From the NCBI GenBank assembly GCA_964488865.1, contig CAZAWR010000002.1, forward strand, positions 1 through 64,000: 64,000 nt of DNA, given 5' to 3'. Below, in pieces: positions 35,101-43,394 of this stretch. The first letter of the stretch is position 1. Each line of letters opens with the position of its first letter. The DNA is from MWCO01 sp964488865. GTDB lineage: Bacteria > Myxococcota_A > Polyangia > Polyangiales > Polyangiaceae. A program made the position numbers and the translations under genes. The notes beneath the pieces were generated by a model that was given only the letters and a program-made list of their open reading frames with translations, was not told where the DNA came from and did no database searches.

Positions 35101-35914
35101 CGAGGCGGAAGCTTTCAACAACTTCGTGCTGCGGATTCAGACCGACCAGGGGGAAGCGTGGCTGACGGTGCGTGATCGGTTCACGCCGTTCGCCTACCTG
35201 CCCTCGCCGCTGCGAGGGCAGCAGGGGTTCCTGCTCGCGGAAGGGACGCCCCCGGTGGTGACCACGGCTGCGGGAGCGTTCGACGGGGTAGTGTACGAGG
35301 GAGAGGGGCAGCTGCGACCCACGGGCTCCGCGTCGATCTCGCTGTCCCGGCGATTCGTGGGCAAACACGCGATCGGGGTGCGCCACAGCATCGAGCAGGT
35401 GTCCGAGGCCGAGTTGCCGGACGCGGTGGAGAGCCAGCTACTCGCGAAGGATTTGCCGGGCGCGAGCCTGGTGAGCGTGCAGGTCCTCGATCGCGACGAG
35501 CTGGACAAGCCCCTGACGCTGCAGATGCAGGCGGAGGTGCCGGACTTTGCGCGACGGTCGCAGGGCGGGCTGACGCTCTCTCCGCCCTTCTCTGTCACCG
35601 TAGGGGCGCTGGCCACGTTGCCTTCGCGCCAAACGACGATGCTGATCGGGGAGGCGTCACGGATCGAGATCCGGGTGCGGATCAAGCTTCCCGCCGGGGC
35701 GAAGGTGGTGACACCGTTCGCGCCCGTGGACCTGCGCGATGGGGACCGGATGGTGGTGGTGAAGGACAGATTGGAAGGGGATGTGCTGGTGCTCGATCGC
35801 GTGGTCGATTTGCCGGCGGCGCGCATCCGGCCCGAGCAATACGCCGCGTTCCTGAAGTTCGCGAGGGCGGCGGACGAGGCGACGCAGCGGGACATTCGCA
35901 TCGAGCTGAAGTAG
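32153..35914 (+). CDS. Large lipoprotein: TPR-like region, DUF3857 and inactive-looking transglutaminase domain
   Basis: 1253 residues. The lipobox is VASC followed by Gly-Gly-Gly near residue 22. Residues ~60-650 are mostly helical repeats (ESSALAADRIKRFPDDVSVL, then EATGRREEADKVVTAI), TPR-like. DUF3857 starts near 700 (DYGVTWLYRDGSSRLLEHEI, MPHLELGDYIETEWI). A transglutaminase-like region follows near 900-1010: SGDLGFCFLYLARLLQIPTD and FNNFVLRIQTDQGEAW. In this family one normally sees GDCKDK and FNH; here the Cys is displaced by three residues and the His is Asn, so catalysis is doubtful. A beta-rich C-terminal domain follows. Likely a periplasmic or surface scaffold. Confidence 0.78.
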   Translation: MNRLRGLVLLATVLVAWSVASCGGGLQTKPLTPTEQVRRDGPASSDPEVVGRWLLSETISLEADAKRADRARKRLAELGGDGMIASLARGLDAEAHGRPAEAARGYLAVLRSARQSSDPLAPLAGWYATNRILRLQNSTRVLWNDAKPFVVASMSDPGTLGWRTRGELVEWWAREAYREAHKDLLDEVAGLHGCARHIRLAGPFGRGVAADRHRSFDAEKPGRWPLHFPATEHRPNVIPRVLATEQRGCEVSVSEAVHDGVFYAETFFELDADQDVLVAVQSARAVFVDDVLVLERDPRKWGVWPSFGVLLKLEAGRHRLVARLEQAATSVRLQRRDGTPLQVKTSDDPSAPYAIRPPTQLADPNVLNRYIRAGDVVRPKDDLETYLAAYLAHVEGQDDVGSVLMEPLVSQIEKAGPMALAQQAFLVANDPAFPEGTGRDLARELHQTVIDKDPAIWRSRHWMTVDGARKRGLPPVAGELRELYVAFPEVEGIGRQLLSVYEELGWTAESSALAADRIKRFPDDVSVLTDWVSVLEATGRREEADKVVTAILRLDPDSEIELDRALRRQDYAKAVAELERLGKLRPDRKEITERLASVMRRGGLKRETFEDLERALRESPRSTSARLSLADARLARGNHAALRMAVADAIEAGADTSELEVAIELLEGRTELEPYRVDGRKVIEEFEKVGGSMDAAAVRVLDYGVTWLYRDGSSRLLEHEIVRVQSQDAISSMTEQRVPRGLVLRLRVIKKDGRVLEPELGVDKPTLTMPHLELGDYIETEWITQQGSDGRGAYLGPHWFFREQDIGYWRSEFVVVSPKGQDLTIETNGPVPEAVVEPRGPMEVRRWRVDKSPAAVIEPGTVPIQELLPNLRIGWGISLDRRLRNLTDTFEDQSIPDPRLRGIAQRIVKGIPKNQTHERARRVYRWVLANIEQGDERDGRRIVTGRSGDLGFCFLYLARLLQIPTDIAVVKNGLAQPPRGPISEAEAFNNFVLRIQTDQGEAWLTVRDRFTPFAYLPSPLRGQQGFLLAEGTPPVVTTAAGAFDGVVYEGEGQLRPTGSASISLSRRFVGKHAIGVRHSIEQVSEAELPDAVESQLLAKDLPGASLVSVQVLDRDELDKPLTLQMQAEVPDFARRSQGGLTLSPPFSVTVGALATLPSRQTTMLIGEASRIEIRVRIKLPAGAKVVTPFAPVDLRDGDRMVVVKDRLEGDVLVLDRVVDLPAARIRPEQYAAFLKFARAADEATQRDIRIELK

Positions 35915-35929
35915 AGGCTCAACCGCAGG

Positions 35930-36868
35930 TCACCTCTCGAGGAAGACCTTCTGCTCCCCAATGCTGAGTACAGAGACCCGGCCATCGTCGAAGCCTCGTC
36001 GCCGCATGGCCTTCCGGAGCACACGTTCGGGTTCGCCGGGTTCGTCCGTGGAGTTGATGAACGTTGCGTGGTGGATCGGCACCATCCACCGAGCACCGAG
36101 CCACTCGAACGCCGTGAGGGCCTCGTCCGGGTCGGTGTGGACCGGCTTCATGAAGCCCCGGGGGTGAATCGGCCCGATGGGCAGCAAGGCGAGGTCGAGG
36201 GAGGGGAAACGCCGGGCGGTCTCGCGATAGGCCTCCTCGTTCAGACCGGAGTCACCCCCGAAGTACACGGTCATCCCCCGGTACTCGATCACCCAGCCGG
36301 CGTACCCGATGCCCTGTCTCCAGGCATGATCCAGCCCGTACCGCCAGCCGCTGTGCTGCACCGGCACCGCGGTCACCTTCATGCCCCCGGGCAACGTGCG
36401 CGTCCCCCACCACGGGACCTCCTCCGCGGGGAAGCCGAAGTCCGTCAGATAGACCAGACCGCCGCGTGGCATCCCGAGCCATTGGACCTTGTCCTCGATT
36501 TGCTCGATCGACCCCAGCGACAGATGGTCGAAGTGCATGTGCGAAATCAGCACCCCGTCCAGGGGAGGAAGGTGACGGACCTCGATTCCCGGCTCCACCA
36601 GCCGCTGCGACACTTGCCCCACCGAGGGCGTGAAGACCGGGTCCGTCAACACGAGCTTGTCGTCCATTTGGAGCAGAACGGTGGCGTGCCCCACCCACAA
36701 GACCGCAAGACGAGCGTCGGGCCTCACCGGCTCCGTGATCTTGTTCGGCACCGTGCGCATCTCACCGAAGGCCGCGAGGTTTCGGGCCATGAATCGCCCG
36801 ACGAGACACCCGCTCGAGGTCAGAGCCGCCACCGTCAGCGCGACAGAAAGGAGCGCTCGCCGAAACAT
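35930..36868 (-). CDS. Lipoprotein with metallo-beta-lactamase fold (UlaG/NAPE-PLD-like)
   Basis: 312 residues. The signal peptide ends in a lipobox (LTSSGC). The hydrolase domain has HATVLLQMDDKLVLTDPVF, the zinc motif SHMHFDHLS (HxHxDH), VQHSGWRYG, FGGDSGLNE with the bridging Asp, and a terminal PIHHATF histidine. This is the UlaG/NAPE-PLD-like branch that includes phosphodiesterases and lactonases; some hydrolyse N-acyl phosphatidylethanolamine. Its ATG at 36868 overlaps the upstream stop as TGATG. It is the last of three coupled genes encoding envelope proteins. Confidence 0.83.
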   Translation of the reverse strand: MFRRALLSVALTVAALTSSGCLVGRFMARNLAAFGEMRTVPNKITEPVRPDARLAVLWVGHATVLLQMDDKLVLTDPVFTPSVGQVSQRLVEPGIEVRHLPPLDGVLISHMHFDHLSLGSIEQIEDKVQWLGMPRGGLVYLTDFGFPAEEVPWWGTRTLPGGMKVTAVPVQHSGWRYGLDHAWRQGIGYAGWVIEYRGMTVYFGGDSGLNEEAYRETARRFPSLDLALLPIGPIHPRGFMKPVHTDPDEALTAFEWLGARWMVPIHHATFINSTDEPGEPERVLRKAMRRRGFDDGRVSVLSIGEQKVFLER

Positions 36869-37443
36869 CAGAAGAACCGCACCTGGAGGGTCGTGATGAA
36901 TCGTCGAGCCTGCGGCGTGGGCGAGTAGCTCGCCATCAGGCCAAGGAATCCAAAGAACGAGTGGGCCCCCGCCTCGTAGGCGACGGACGTGACCTCCTGA
37001 AAGCGTAGGGCCGACGTTCCGAAAGAGAGGGAGAGGTAGTCACCTCGCTCCAGCACAGGCACATAGGAGCGGACTCCCGTGCGAAGGCCGAATCGGTCCG
37101 TGTAGCCGTCGCCCAGAGCGAGGTACTCCGGCGATACGTGCCATTCGACCGAGCCGCTTTGGCGGACGATGGGCTCTACGACGAAGAAACGCCAGGGGTT
37201 CTGGCTGCGGTGGATGCCGTAGGAGAAAAGGGCAGGTGTGATCTGCCACCGGGCGCCGAAGGCCGCATGGCCGTCCTGGTTGACGAGCTGGGGGCTGGGA
37301 ACGAGCTGCGTGACGACCCACGGCCAGGTGGGTCGCGCCGAACCGACACCGTCCTCGGTCTGGGCATGGGTCTGTGCATGGGAAGTCGACGCCAGGGACG
37401 CAAACGCCAAGAAGGGTACGGCACCGATCGTGTGCCGGGGCAT
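36868..37443 (-). CDS. Hypothetical outer-membrane beta-barrel protein
   Basis: About 191 residues. The signal peptide PFLAFASLASTSHAQ is followed by alternating strands rich in aromatics (AAFGARWQITPALFSYGI, WRFFVVEPIVRQSG, VEWHVSPEYLALGD, RFGLRTGVRSYVPV) and a C-terminal FITTLQVRFF ending in Phe, the usual outer-membrane insertion signal. About eight strands fit its size. The start at 37443 is supported by a TGATG overlap with the SGNH gene stop; another ATG at 37461 would overlap that gene by 19 bp. No named family was recognised. Confidence 0.68.
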   Translation of the reverse strand: MPRHTIGAVPFLAFASLASTSHAQTHAQTEDGVGSARPTWPWVVTQLVPSPQLVNQDGHAAFGARWQITPALFSYGIHRSQNPWRFFVVEPIVRQSGSVEWHVSPEYLALGDGYTDRFGLRTGVRSYVPVLERGDYLSLSFGTSALRFQEVTSVAYEAGAHSFFGFLGLMASYSPTPQARRFITTLQVRFF

Positions 37444-38255
37444 CAGAGGGGAGCGTCGCATCGTGCTGGATTGGATGCCGTAGGCGGCCTGTCGGTCCCG
37501 GCATGCGTCGAACTCGAAGCCGAGACGCCGCGGGACTGGAGCGCGCGCCATACCTGGTGGGCCCACGCCTCGTTGCCTCGGGGCGATGGGTGAAACCCGT
37601 CTTGGGCGAACATCTCGGGCGCCGGGTCCAGCTCCAGCGGCAAGTGCATCACCCCCGATCGAAGGGCACAAGCGCGACCGACCCGGTCCAGCGCCCGGCT
37701 GCGCCCCCCCACCCAAGCACGCAAGGGCTGGGGCAAAAGGGGAAACGCGTGCATCGGCGGCACGCCCAGCAGCACCACGACCGCCTCCGGCGAAGCCTCC
37801 CGCAAGTCCCGAAGCAGCCCGGACAGCGCCTCTCCGAACGCCTTGCGGCGCGTCAACCCGGTCACGTCGTTCACGCCGACGGACACGAGCGCCAGGTCGA
37901 ACACGGGCATGAGATCGCGAGGCCACCCCATGGCGCGTACGGCGCGGGCGGTAGCCCCACTGCGCGCCGAGATGCACCACGCGACCGGTCGGTCCCACGC
38001 CTCGTGGAGCCGAGCGGCCAGACGCACGGGCAACGTGTCTTCGATGCGATCGATCGCCGCGCCCTCGAACGGGGAATCCCCCACGGCGAGGAGGCGTAAC
38101 GGAGCGAGCCCGTCACCAAGACGTCCGGACCGGGGCCCGGCAGCCGCCGGCCACCGAGGTGCGCGCTTCCTCAGGGACAGCGCCTGCGGCAAGACCAGCG
38201 GCAACGCCGACCAGAACAGGGCGGAGTGAGCAAACAAGGTGTGAAACGCTGCCAT
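37443..38255 (-). CDS. SGNH/GDSL-type hydrolase
   Basis: 270 residues. The four SGNH blocks are recognisable: LLAVGDSPFEGAA (block I Ser), the Gly in SARSGATARAV (block II), VSVGVNDVTG (block III Asn) and QDGFHPSPRG with the Asp/His dyad (block V). A hydrophobic N-terminus (ALFWSALPLVLPQAL) may anchor it in the inner membrane. Such enzymes are esterases or glycan O-acetyl/acyl hydrolases. It is the first of three leftward genes joined by TGATG overlaps, the others encoding a beta-barrel and a metallo-beta-lactamase lipoprotein. A shared envelope lipid or ester substrate is inference. Confidence 0.82.
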   Translation of the reverse strand: MAAFHTLFAHSALFWSALPLVLPQALSLRKRAPRWPAAAGPRSGRLGDGLAPLRLLAVGDSPFEGAAIDRIEDTLPVRLAARLHEAWDRPVAWCISARSGATARAVRAMGWPRDLMPVFDLALVSVGVNDVTGLTRRKAFGEALSGLLRDLREASPEAVVVLLGVPPMHAFPLLPQPLRAWVGGRSRALDRVGRACALRSGVMHLPLELDPAPEMFAQDGFHPSPRGNEAWAHQVWRALQSRGVSASSSTHAGTDRPPTASNPARCDAPL

Positions 38256-38324
38256 GGGACGAACAACGTCCTGGTACTGCGAAGCGCGCTTGCCTGTCCA
38301 GCCAACGCGTCGATCAGCTGCCCC

Positions 38325-41252
38325 TCACGCCAACAACGCGAGCAAATCGTCCCGCGTGAGCCCAGCTGCCGCCTCCCCGCCGTCGAGCGCCGCACCTGCG
38401 AGCGCCCGCTTGTGCTCCTGCAACTCGAGGATGCGCTCCTCCACTGTGTCCTTCGCCACCAGCTTGTACACCATCACCGGCCGCTCCTGGCCGATCCGGT
38501 GCGTCCGATCCGCCGCCTGATCCTCCACCGCAGGGTTCCACCACGGGTCGAGCAGGAACACGTGGTCCGCCGCCGTCAGGTTCAACCCCGTCCCTCCCGC
38601 CTTGAGGGACACCAACATCACCGGCGGCCCCTCCTCGCTCTGGAACGTTCGTACCACGCTCTCCCGATCCCTCGTGGAGCCGTCGAGCCGCACGAACGGG
38701 AGCGACAGCCGCTCGAGATGTGGCTCCATCCGGTCCAGCAGCGACGTCCATTGCGAGAAGACCAGCGCCTTGTGCCCGTCCTCGCGAGCGTGCTCGAGCA
38801 TCTCCAGGAGAAGCTCGACCTTGGCAGAGCTGTCCGCCTCCTGGCCGGGCAGAAGCCCCGGGTGGCAAGCCGCTTGCCGCAACCGCAGCAGGGCCTCCAG
38901 AGCCGCCATCACGTTGCCTCCCGCACGCAGCTTCTCCACCACCGACGGCACCGTCGCGCCCCGGATGCTCTCGTACAGCGCCCGCTCGCTCTCACCTAGC
39001 TCGCACCGCAACACGATGTCCGTGCGCGGGGGAAGTTCCGGCGCCACCTCCGCCTTGCGACGTCGCAGCACGAAGGGACGAATGCGCTCGCGCAAACGCG
39101 CGGTCGCTCCCTTGTCGCCGTCGAGGATCGGTCGAACGATGCGGTCCCGGAAGTCCTCCCGACTGCCCAGCAGGCCCCGGTGGATCGCGTGAAATTGGCT
39201 CCAGAGCTCGTCGAGCCGGTTCTCCACCGGCGTGCCCGTCATCGCCACCCGGAACGCCGCTCGCAACCCGTACGCCGCCTGCGCCACTTGGCTGTCCGGG
39301 TTCTTGATCGACTGCGCCTCGTCGAGCACCAGCGTGTCCCAGTCCACACCCGTGAGCTTGTCGGCGTCGATGCGCAGCAGCGCGTACGTGGTGAGGGTCA
39401 CGTCCGCGTCCGAGTCGAGCGATCGCTTGGGGCCATGGTAGAGGTTGAAGGACAGGCCTGGCCGGAAGCGACGGATCTCCGCCACCCAGTTGTGCACCAC
39501 GCTGGTCGGGGCCACGACCAGCGTGCGCCCTTGCATCGCGCATAGCGCCTGCAGCGTTTTTCCGAGACCCATGTCGTCGGCCAGCAGCGCGCCCAGGCCC
39601 GCGGAGCGCAGGAACGCGAGCCAGTTCACACCGACCCGCTGGTAGGGGCGCAGATCGGCACGCAGGTCGCTGGGCAGCGGAGCTTCGGGGATGCCGTCGA
39701 AGTTCTCGACCAGAGGCCTGAGCCCCTCGAAGCTGGGAGGTCCGTCGACCTCGAGCGCTTCACACAGCTTGGCGAGATCGATCACCGCGCTGGCCGGCAA
39801 ACGCTTCGACTCGGTCGCGGCGCGCGCGGCGAGCAGATCCGAGAGCAACGTCCCGTGACGATCGAGGAACCCCTCGGGCACCGACGCCCACCCGCCTTCG
39901 AGCAACGGCACCATCGACGCCCCCGTGTTCCACGCACGAAGCACCGCGGATGCGTCCGCGCTCCCGCCGTCGTTCGTGCGGAACGTCACGTCGAAGTCGT
40001 CGCCGCGCACGTGCAGGTCTGCGCTCAGGTCTCCTGCCCGGAAAAACGACGCGTGCCCGTCGCCAACGACGGATACTTCCTTGTTCGGGCGCCCCAAGCG
40101 CTCGGCCATGTCCATGCCGCGCTCGAAGGGCATGCGCACACGAATCCCTGGCGCCAGGCCGTAGTCCGACTCGAGGGTGCGCGCGAGACGTCGCTCCATG
40201 TCGGGACGACGTACGGGGAGAGGACCGCGCAGGTGGGTGAGGCGATCGCCATCGACGCGCGCGATGGGCGGTTCTCCGTAGACGATGGTGGCAAGCACCA
40301 CGAGCTCGTGGCCATCGCGGGTGGACTCGATGGCGATGCGGGGCAGGGCGTGGGCGTCCATGGTTGGCAACTGCTTGCTGCGCACGTGCACGGTGACGCG
40401 GGACTTCAGGCTCGGGAGCAAGTCGGTGAGCAGCCGGGCGACTTCCTGGGTAGGGATGATCGCTCCTTTGCGCAGGTCCTCGAGCTCTCGCACGGTGAGC
40501 CCGGGCTCGCCCAGGGGACGCAGCACATCGCCACAGAGCACGACGCCGTTGTCGAAGACCTCGGTGATCCGCGGGTCCTGGATGGCAGTGACGCGGAAGC
40601 CGACGGCGCAATCCTCCACGACGACGTGAACGGGGGACTCGGGTGGGGCGATCTTCACGGGCTTGCCGTCAAGACGAACGTCGCCGCATTCGCGGAGGGC
40701 ATCGAGCAAGGGTTCGAGCTCGTGGCGGGCGAACAGGCCGCCAAGGCGCGAGTTGAGGGCGCGTTCCACCTGTAGGTCAGCCGAATCGGCGACGAAACGG
40801 GGGCCGGCCACGCGTCCCAGGGCCACCGCGGAGAGCGTGGAGCGCAGCGACTCCTCGCGGTCAGCCATCACGACGACCCGCTCGAAAAGGATCCCGCCGG
40901 GGCCGCGGCGCAGCCGGTAGCCGAGCTTGCCCGTGGGCTGGGAGGCTTCGGGCAAGGGCTTCCCCGACTTGCGCGCCTGGCGCAACGCGATCACCGCGGC
41001 GGCCACGTGCACGCAAACCCCATTGTTGCCGTCATCGCAGTCACAGAAGAAGTCTCCCTCCTCGAGCCACAAGGTGACCTTCGGAGATCGAAGCCCCGCG
41101 TCCGGGGTGACGCGCAGGTTCACCTCGTCGCCTTCGGCGGATTCGCCAACGACCGCGCGAGACCGGGCGAGCTCGACCGCTTCCGACCAGACGGAAATCG
41201 GGCATTGCTCGCGAATGGCGGTCAACAGGTCGCGCAGGGCGTCGTCGTTCAT
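38325..41252 (-). CDS. SNF2-family helicase with SWIM-type zinc motif
   Basis: 975 residues. The N-terminus has a SWIM-like zinc motif: FFCDCDDGNNGVCVHVAAA, with C70, C72, C80 and H82. The SNF2 ATPase core begins near 535 (LRPYQRVGVNWL), with Walker A DDMGLGKT near 555, DEAQ near 645 (LVLDEAQSIKN), and helicase C motifs ending in DRTHRIGQERPV near 917. All motifs for ATP-driven DNA translocation are present. Bacterial SNF2-SWIM proteins are widespread and of uncertain role. It is leftward, 69 bp upstream of the SGNH hydrolase gene, and divergent from 41470. Confidence 0.92.
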   Translation of the reverse strand: MNDDALRDLLTAIREQCPISVWSEAVELARSRAVVGESAEGDEVNLRVTPDAGLRSPKVTLWLEEGDFFCDCDDGNNGVCVHVAAAVIALRQARKSGKPLPEASQPTGKLGYRLRRGPGGILFERVVVMADREESLRSTLSAVALGRVAGPRFVADSADLQVERALNSRLGGLFARHELEPLLDALRECGDVRLDGKPVKIAPPESPVHVVVEDCAVGFRVTAIQDPRITEVFDNGVVLCGDVLRPLGEPGLTVRELEDLRKGAIIPTQEVARLLTDLLPSLKSRVTVHVRSKQLPTMDAHALPRIAIESTRDGHELVVLATIVYGEPPIARVDGDRLTHLRGPLPVRRPDMERRLARTLESDYGLAPGIRVRMPFERGMDMAERLGRPNKEVSVVGDGHASFFRAGDLSADLHVRGDDFDVTFRTNDGGSADASAVLRAWNTGASMVPLLEGGWASVPEGFLDRHGTLLSDLLAARAATESKRLPASAVIDLAKLCEALEVDGPPSFEGLRPLVENFDGIPEAPLPSDLRADLRPYQRVGVNWLAFLRSAGLGALLADDMGLGKTLQALCAMQGRTLVVAPTSVVHNWVAEIRRFRPGLSFNLYHGPKRSLDSDADVTLTTYALLRIDADKLTGVDWDTLVLDEAQSIKNPDSQVAQAAYGLRAAFRVAMTGTPVENRLDELWSQFHAIHRGLLGSREDFRDRIVRPILDGDKGATARLRERIRPFVLRRRKAEVAPELPPRTDIVLRCELGESERALYESIRGATVPSVVEKLRAGGNVMAALEALLRLRQAACHPGLLPGQEADSSAKVELLLEMLEHAREDGHKALVFSQWTSLLDRMEPHLERLSLPFVRLDGSTRDRESVVRTFQSEEGPPVMLVSLKAGGTGLNLTAADHVFLLDPWWNPAVEDQAADRTHRIGQERPVMVYKLVAKDTVEERILELQEHKRALAGAALDGGEAAAGLTRDDLLALLA

Positions 41253-41469
41253 GACTGTGTGGCGGGCCTATAGCGCATAAGTCTGGGGAATGGGGGTTGG
41301 GGAGGCAAACGCAAGGGTCCGGGGCCGGAAAATGCAAAGGCGACGCAGAACCCGCCGTCCACCGGCTGAGCAAGACCCCCATTCTGCTGTCACAGAAAAT
41401 CGTGCAAAAATCGTGCGTCGGGTCCCCAGTTCGGCTACACAAGGCCAACTCTTGCCCTCTGTGTGAAGC

Positions 41470-42465
41470 ATGACGCAGATCATCTCGAGTGAGAACCAGC
41501 GTGTCCTCCTAGAACTGCATGCGTTGCTCCGCGACATCGACCCGTCGCGGTGGCGCGACGGCATCGACGCGGCGTTCCGGGATCGGTTGAGTCGAATCCA
41601 AGTCGGCGCCGCGCAGATGATGGCGGCCGCGCGATCGGATGGGAAGATGGACGCGGCAAGGGAGCGGCTCGACGAGCTGGCCCGCGCCGTCCGCGACTAT
41701 TCCCCGCGGCAGAGCTTGCCAACCAAGCAGGCCCTGCGCGAGGAGTGGCTGACCTTCCGCGCGCGCGTGGCGCCCTGCTACGAGGCGTGCGCCCATACCC
41801 TCCGGCGCGAAGCCATCCAGGTCCCGAGCCTGCGACCCACCAACTACGCCCGCAGCATCTTCCATGTGCTCGCGGGCCTGGGCTCGATCGCGTTGCTCGA
41901 GTTCGTGCTTCCCCTGTGGACCTTGCCCTGGATAACCGGCGCCGTCGCCCTCACCTGCTGGTCGTTGGAAGCCACGCGACGCATCTGGCCGGCGTGGAAC
42001 CGGACGCTGTTCAAGTTCGTGTTCTTCCGGGTGATCGCGCATCCGCGCGAGGTACACCACGTCAACTCGGCCACCTGGTACGTGACGTCCCTGTTCGTGC
42101 TGTCACTGCTGCAGTCCCACTTGGTGGGCGCAGTGGCCCTGGCGGTCCTCGCGTTCGCGGACCCTGCAGCCGCGGCGATTGGACGACGTTGGGGCCGGAC
42201 GACCCTCATCCACGGTCGCACCCTCGAAGGGTCCCTGACCTTCGTGGTGGTGGGCACGGCAGCGGCCCTTGTCGGCATGCACCTGCTGCACCCCGAGGTT
42301 TCGGTGTGGCCCACCACCCTGGCCGTGGGCGCATCGGCTGCCGTGTTCGGCGGCATCGCAGAGCTATTCAGCAAGCGCCTCGACGACAACCTGACGGTCC
42401 CCGTGTCGGCTGCAGCCGGCACCGTCGCAGCGTCGTTCCTCACCGGCCTGTCGATGTGGGGCTGA
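41470..42465 (+). CDS. Dolichol kinase/VTE5-like polyprenol or phytol kinase
   Basis: 331 residues. A soluble helical N-terminal region of ~120 residues precedes about six membrane segments starting with RSIFHVLAGLGSIALLEF. The C-terminal motif FADPAAAAIGRRWGR then HGRTLEGSLTF matches the CTP-dependent SEC59/VTE5/DGK1 kinase family (D-P-x-A-x-x-x-G and K/R-S-x-x-G). Such enzymes phosphorylate long-chain isoprenoid alcohols or diacylglycerol. The long N-terminal extension has no recognised match. The gene is divergent from the SNF2 gene and converges on the Sua5 gene with only 2 bp between. Confidence 0.7.
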   Translation: MTQIISSENQRVLLELHALLRDIDPSRWRDGIDAAFRDRLSRIQVGAAQMMAAARSDGKMDAARERLDELARAVRDYSPRQSLPTKQALREEWLTFRARVAPCYEACAHTLRREAIQVPSLRPTNYARSIFHVLAGLGSIALLEFVLPLWTLPWITGAVALTCWSLEATRRIWPAWNRTLFKFVFFRVIAHPREVHHVNSATWYVTSLFVLSLLQSHLVGAVALAVLAFADPAAAAIGRRWGRTTLIHGRTLEGSLTFVVVGTAAALVGMHLLHPEVSVWPTTLAVGASAAVFGGIAELFSKRLDDNLTVPVSAAAGTVAASFLTGLSMWG

Positions 42466-42467
42466 GC

Positions 42468-43124
42468 TCACAGCTCACAGCTGGCAAGCACCTCTCGCAC
42501 CGCATCCGCCGAAATCTGCCCTTCCCTCGTGATCTCCGGCACATCGCCCGTGAGGTCGACGATCGTCGACGGCGCCTTATCGGGGACGTCTCCGGCGTCG
42601 AACATCAGGTCCACGGTGTGGTTGAAGTTCTTGCGCACGTTGGAGGCGGAGCCGGCGCCCACCTTCTGGGACAGGTTTGCGCTGCTGACGAGCAGGGGCC
42701 CACCGAAGCGGAGAACGAGCTCCTTCGGGAAGCCCGTGCCCGGAACCCGCACGCCGATGCGTGCCGGCTTCTTCGCGGCGATCGTCTTGCGCACCTTCGA
42801 GGGCAGCTCCGAGTTGGGATGCAGCACGAGGGTCAAGGGCCCGGGCCAGAACGCCCTGGTCAGGGCCATCGCCACCTCGGGGACTTCCTCCGCGACCTCC
42901 GCCAGCTGGGACTCGTCCGGGATGAGCACCAGGGACGGCGCCTTGCCAGAGCGTCGCTTGGACTGCACGAGCGCGATGACCGCGTCCGGCGACATCAGCG
43001 ACGCGGCGATGCTGTACTGGCGATGACCCGGGAAGCAAACCAGGCCGTCGTTGCGAAGGACCTCGATGGCCTCGTCGTACAAGGAGGGGTCCTGCTCGAG
43101 CTGTTGCGGGGTGATGATGCGCAT
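42468..43124 (-). CDS. L-threonylcarbamoyladenylate synthase (Sua5/YciO/YrdC family)
   Basis: 218 residues, a single YrdC domain without the extra Sua5 C-terminal domain. Landmarks are VLRNDGLVCFPG, SKRRSGKAPSLVLI, FWPGPLTLVL, IGVRVPGTGF, PLLVSSANLS and STIVDLTGDVPEITREGQIS at the end. It makes the threonylcarbamoyl-AMP intermediate for t6A modification of ANN-decoding tRNAs, although YciO-type paralogues may have other roles. Its position by itself is uninformative. ATG at 43124 is preferred over a start seven codons upstream. Confidence 0.88.
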   Translation of the reverse strand: MRIITPQQLEQDPSLYDEAIEVLRNDGLVCFPGHRQYSIAASLMSPDAVIALVQSKRRSGKAPSLVLIPDESQLAEVAEEVPEVAMALTRAFWPGPLTLVLHPNSELPSKVRKTIAAKKPARIGVRVPGTGFPKELVLRFGGPLLVSSANLSQKVGAGSASNVRKNFNHTVDLMFDAGDVPDKAPSTIVDLTGDVPEITREGQISADAVREVLASCEL

Positions 43125-43175
43125 GGGAAATGGGGCGCATACCACGGATCCCGTTTCCGGGACACTGGCGGAACT

Positions 43176-43325
43176 TCTGCCGCGGGCTGAAGCCGCACGG
43201 CAGAGCGAACGGGAATGCCCTGCTTCGCAGGGCTTGTTGAGAAGGCAGCAGGTGGGCTACAAATACACTCCAAAGGCGGCACCCGGTGACCTCGGCTACA
43301 TCGGGCAGCCCGGCAGGGCCGGGCT
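43176..43325. repeat. Cluster of three perfect intergenic hairpins
   Basis: The 270-bp interval between the Sua5 gene and the Cys-rich lipoprotein gene holds three inverted repeats: TCTGCCG/CGGCAGA at 43176-43204 enclosing a smaller GCGG/CCGC stem, GCCCTGC/GCAGGGC at 43217-43233 with loop TTC, and AGCCCGGC/GCCGGGCT at 43307-43325 followed by a short T-run. The last could terminate rightward transcription. No coding sequence is apparent. Confidence 0.5.
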
Positions 43326-43394
43326 TTCCCAGCTTCCATGGCTGCCGTGCGACTTCATCCCGCGGCAGCAAGTGCGTGACCTGGGAGGAACGAG

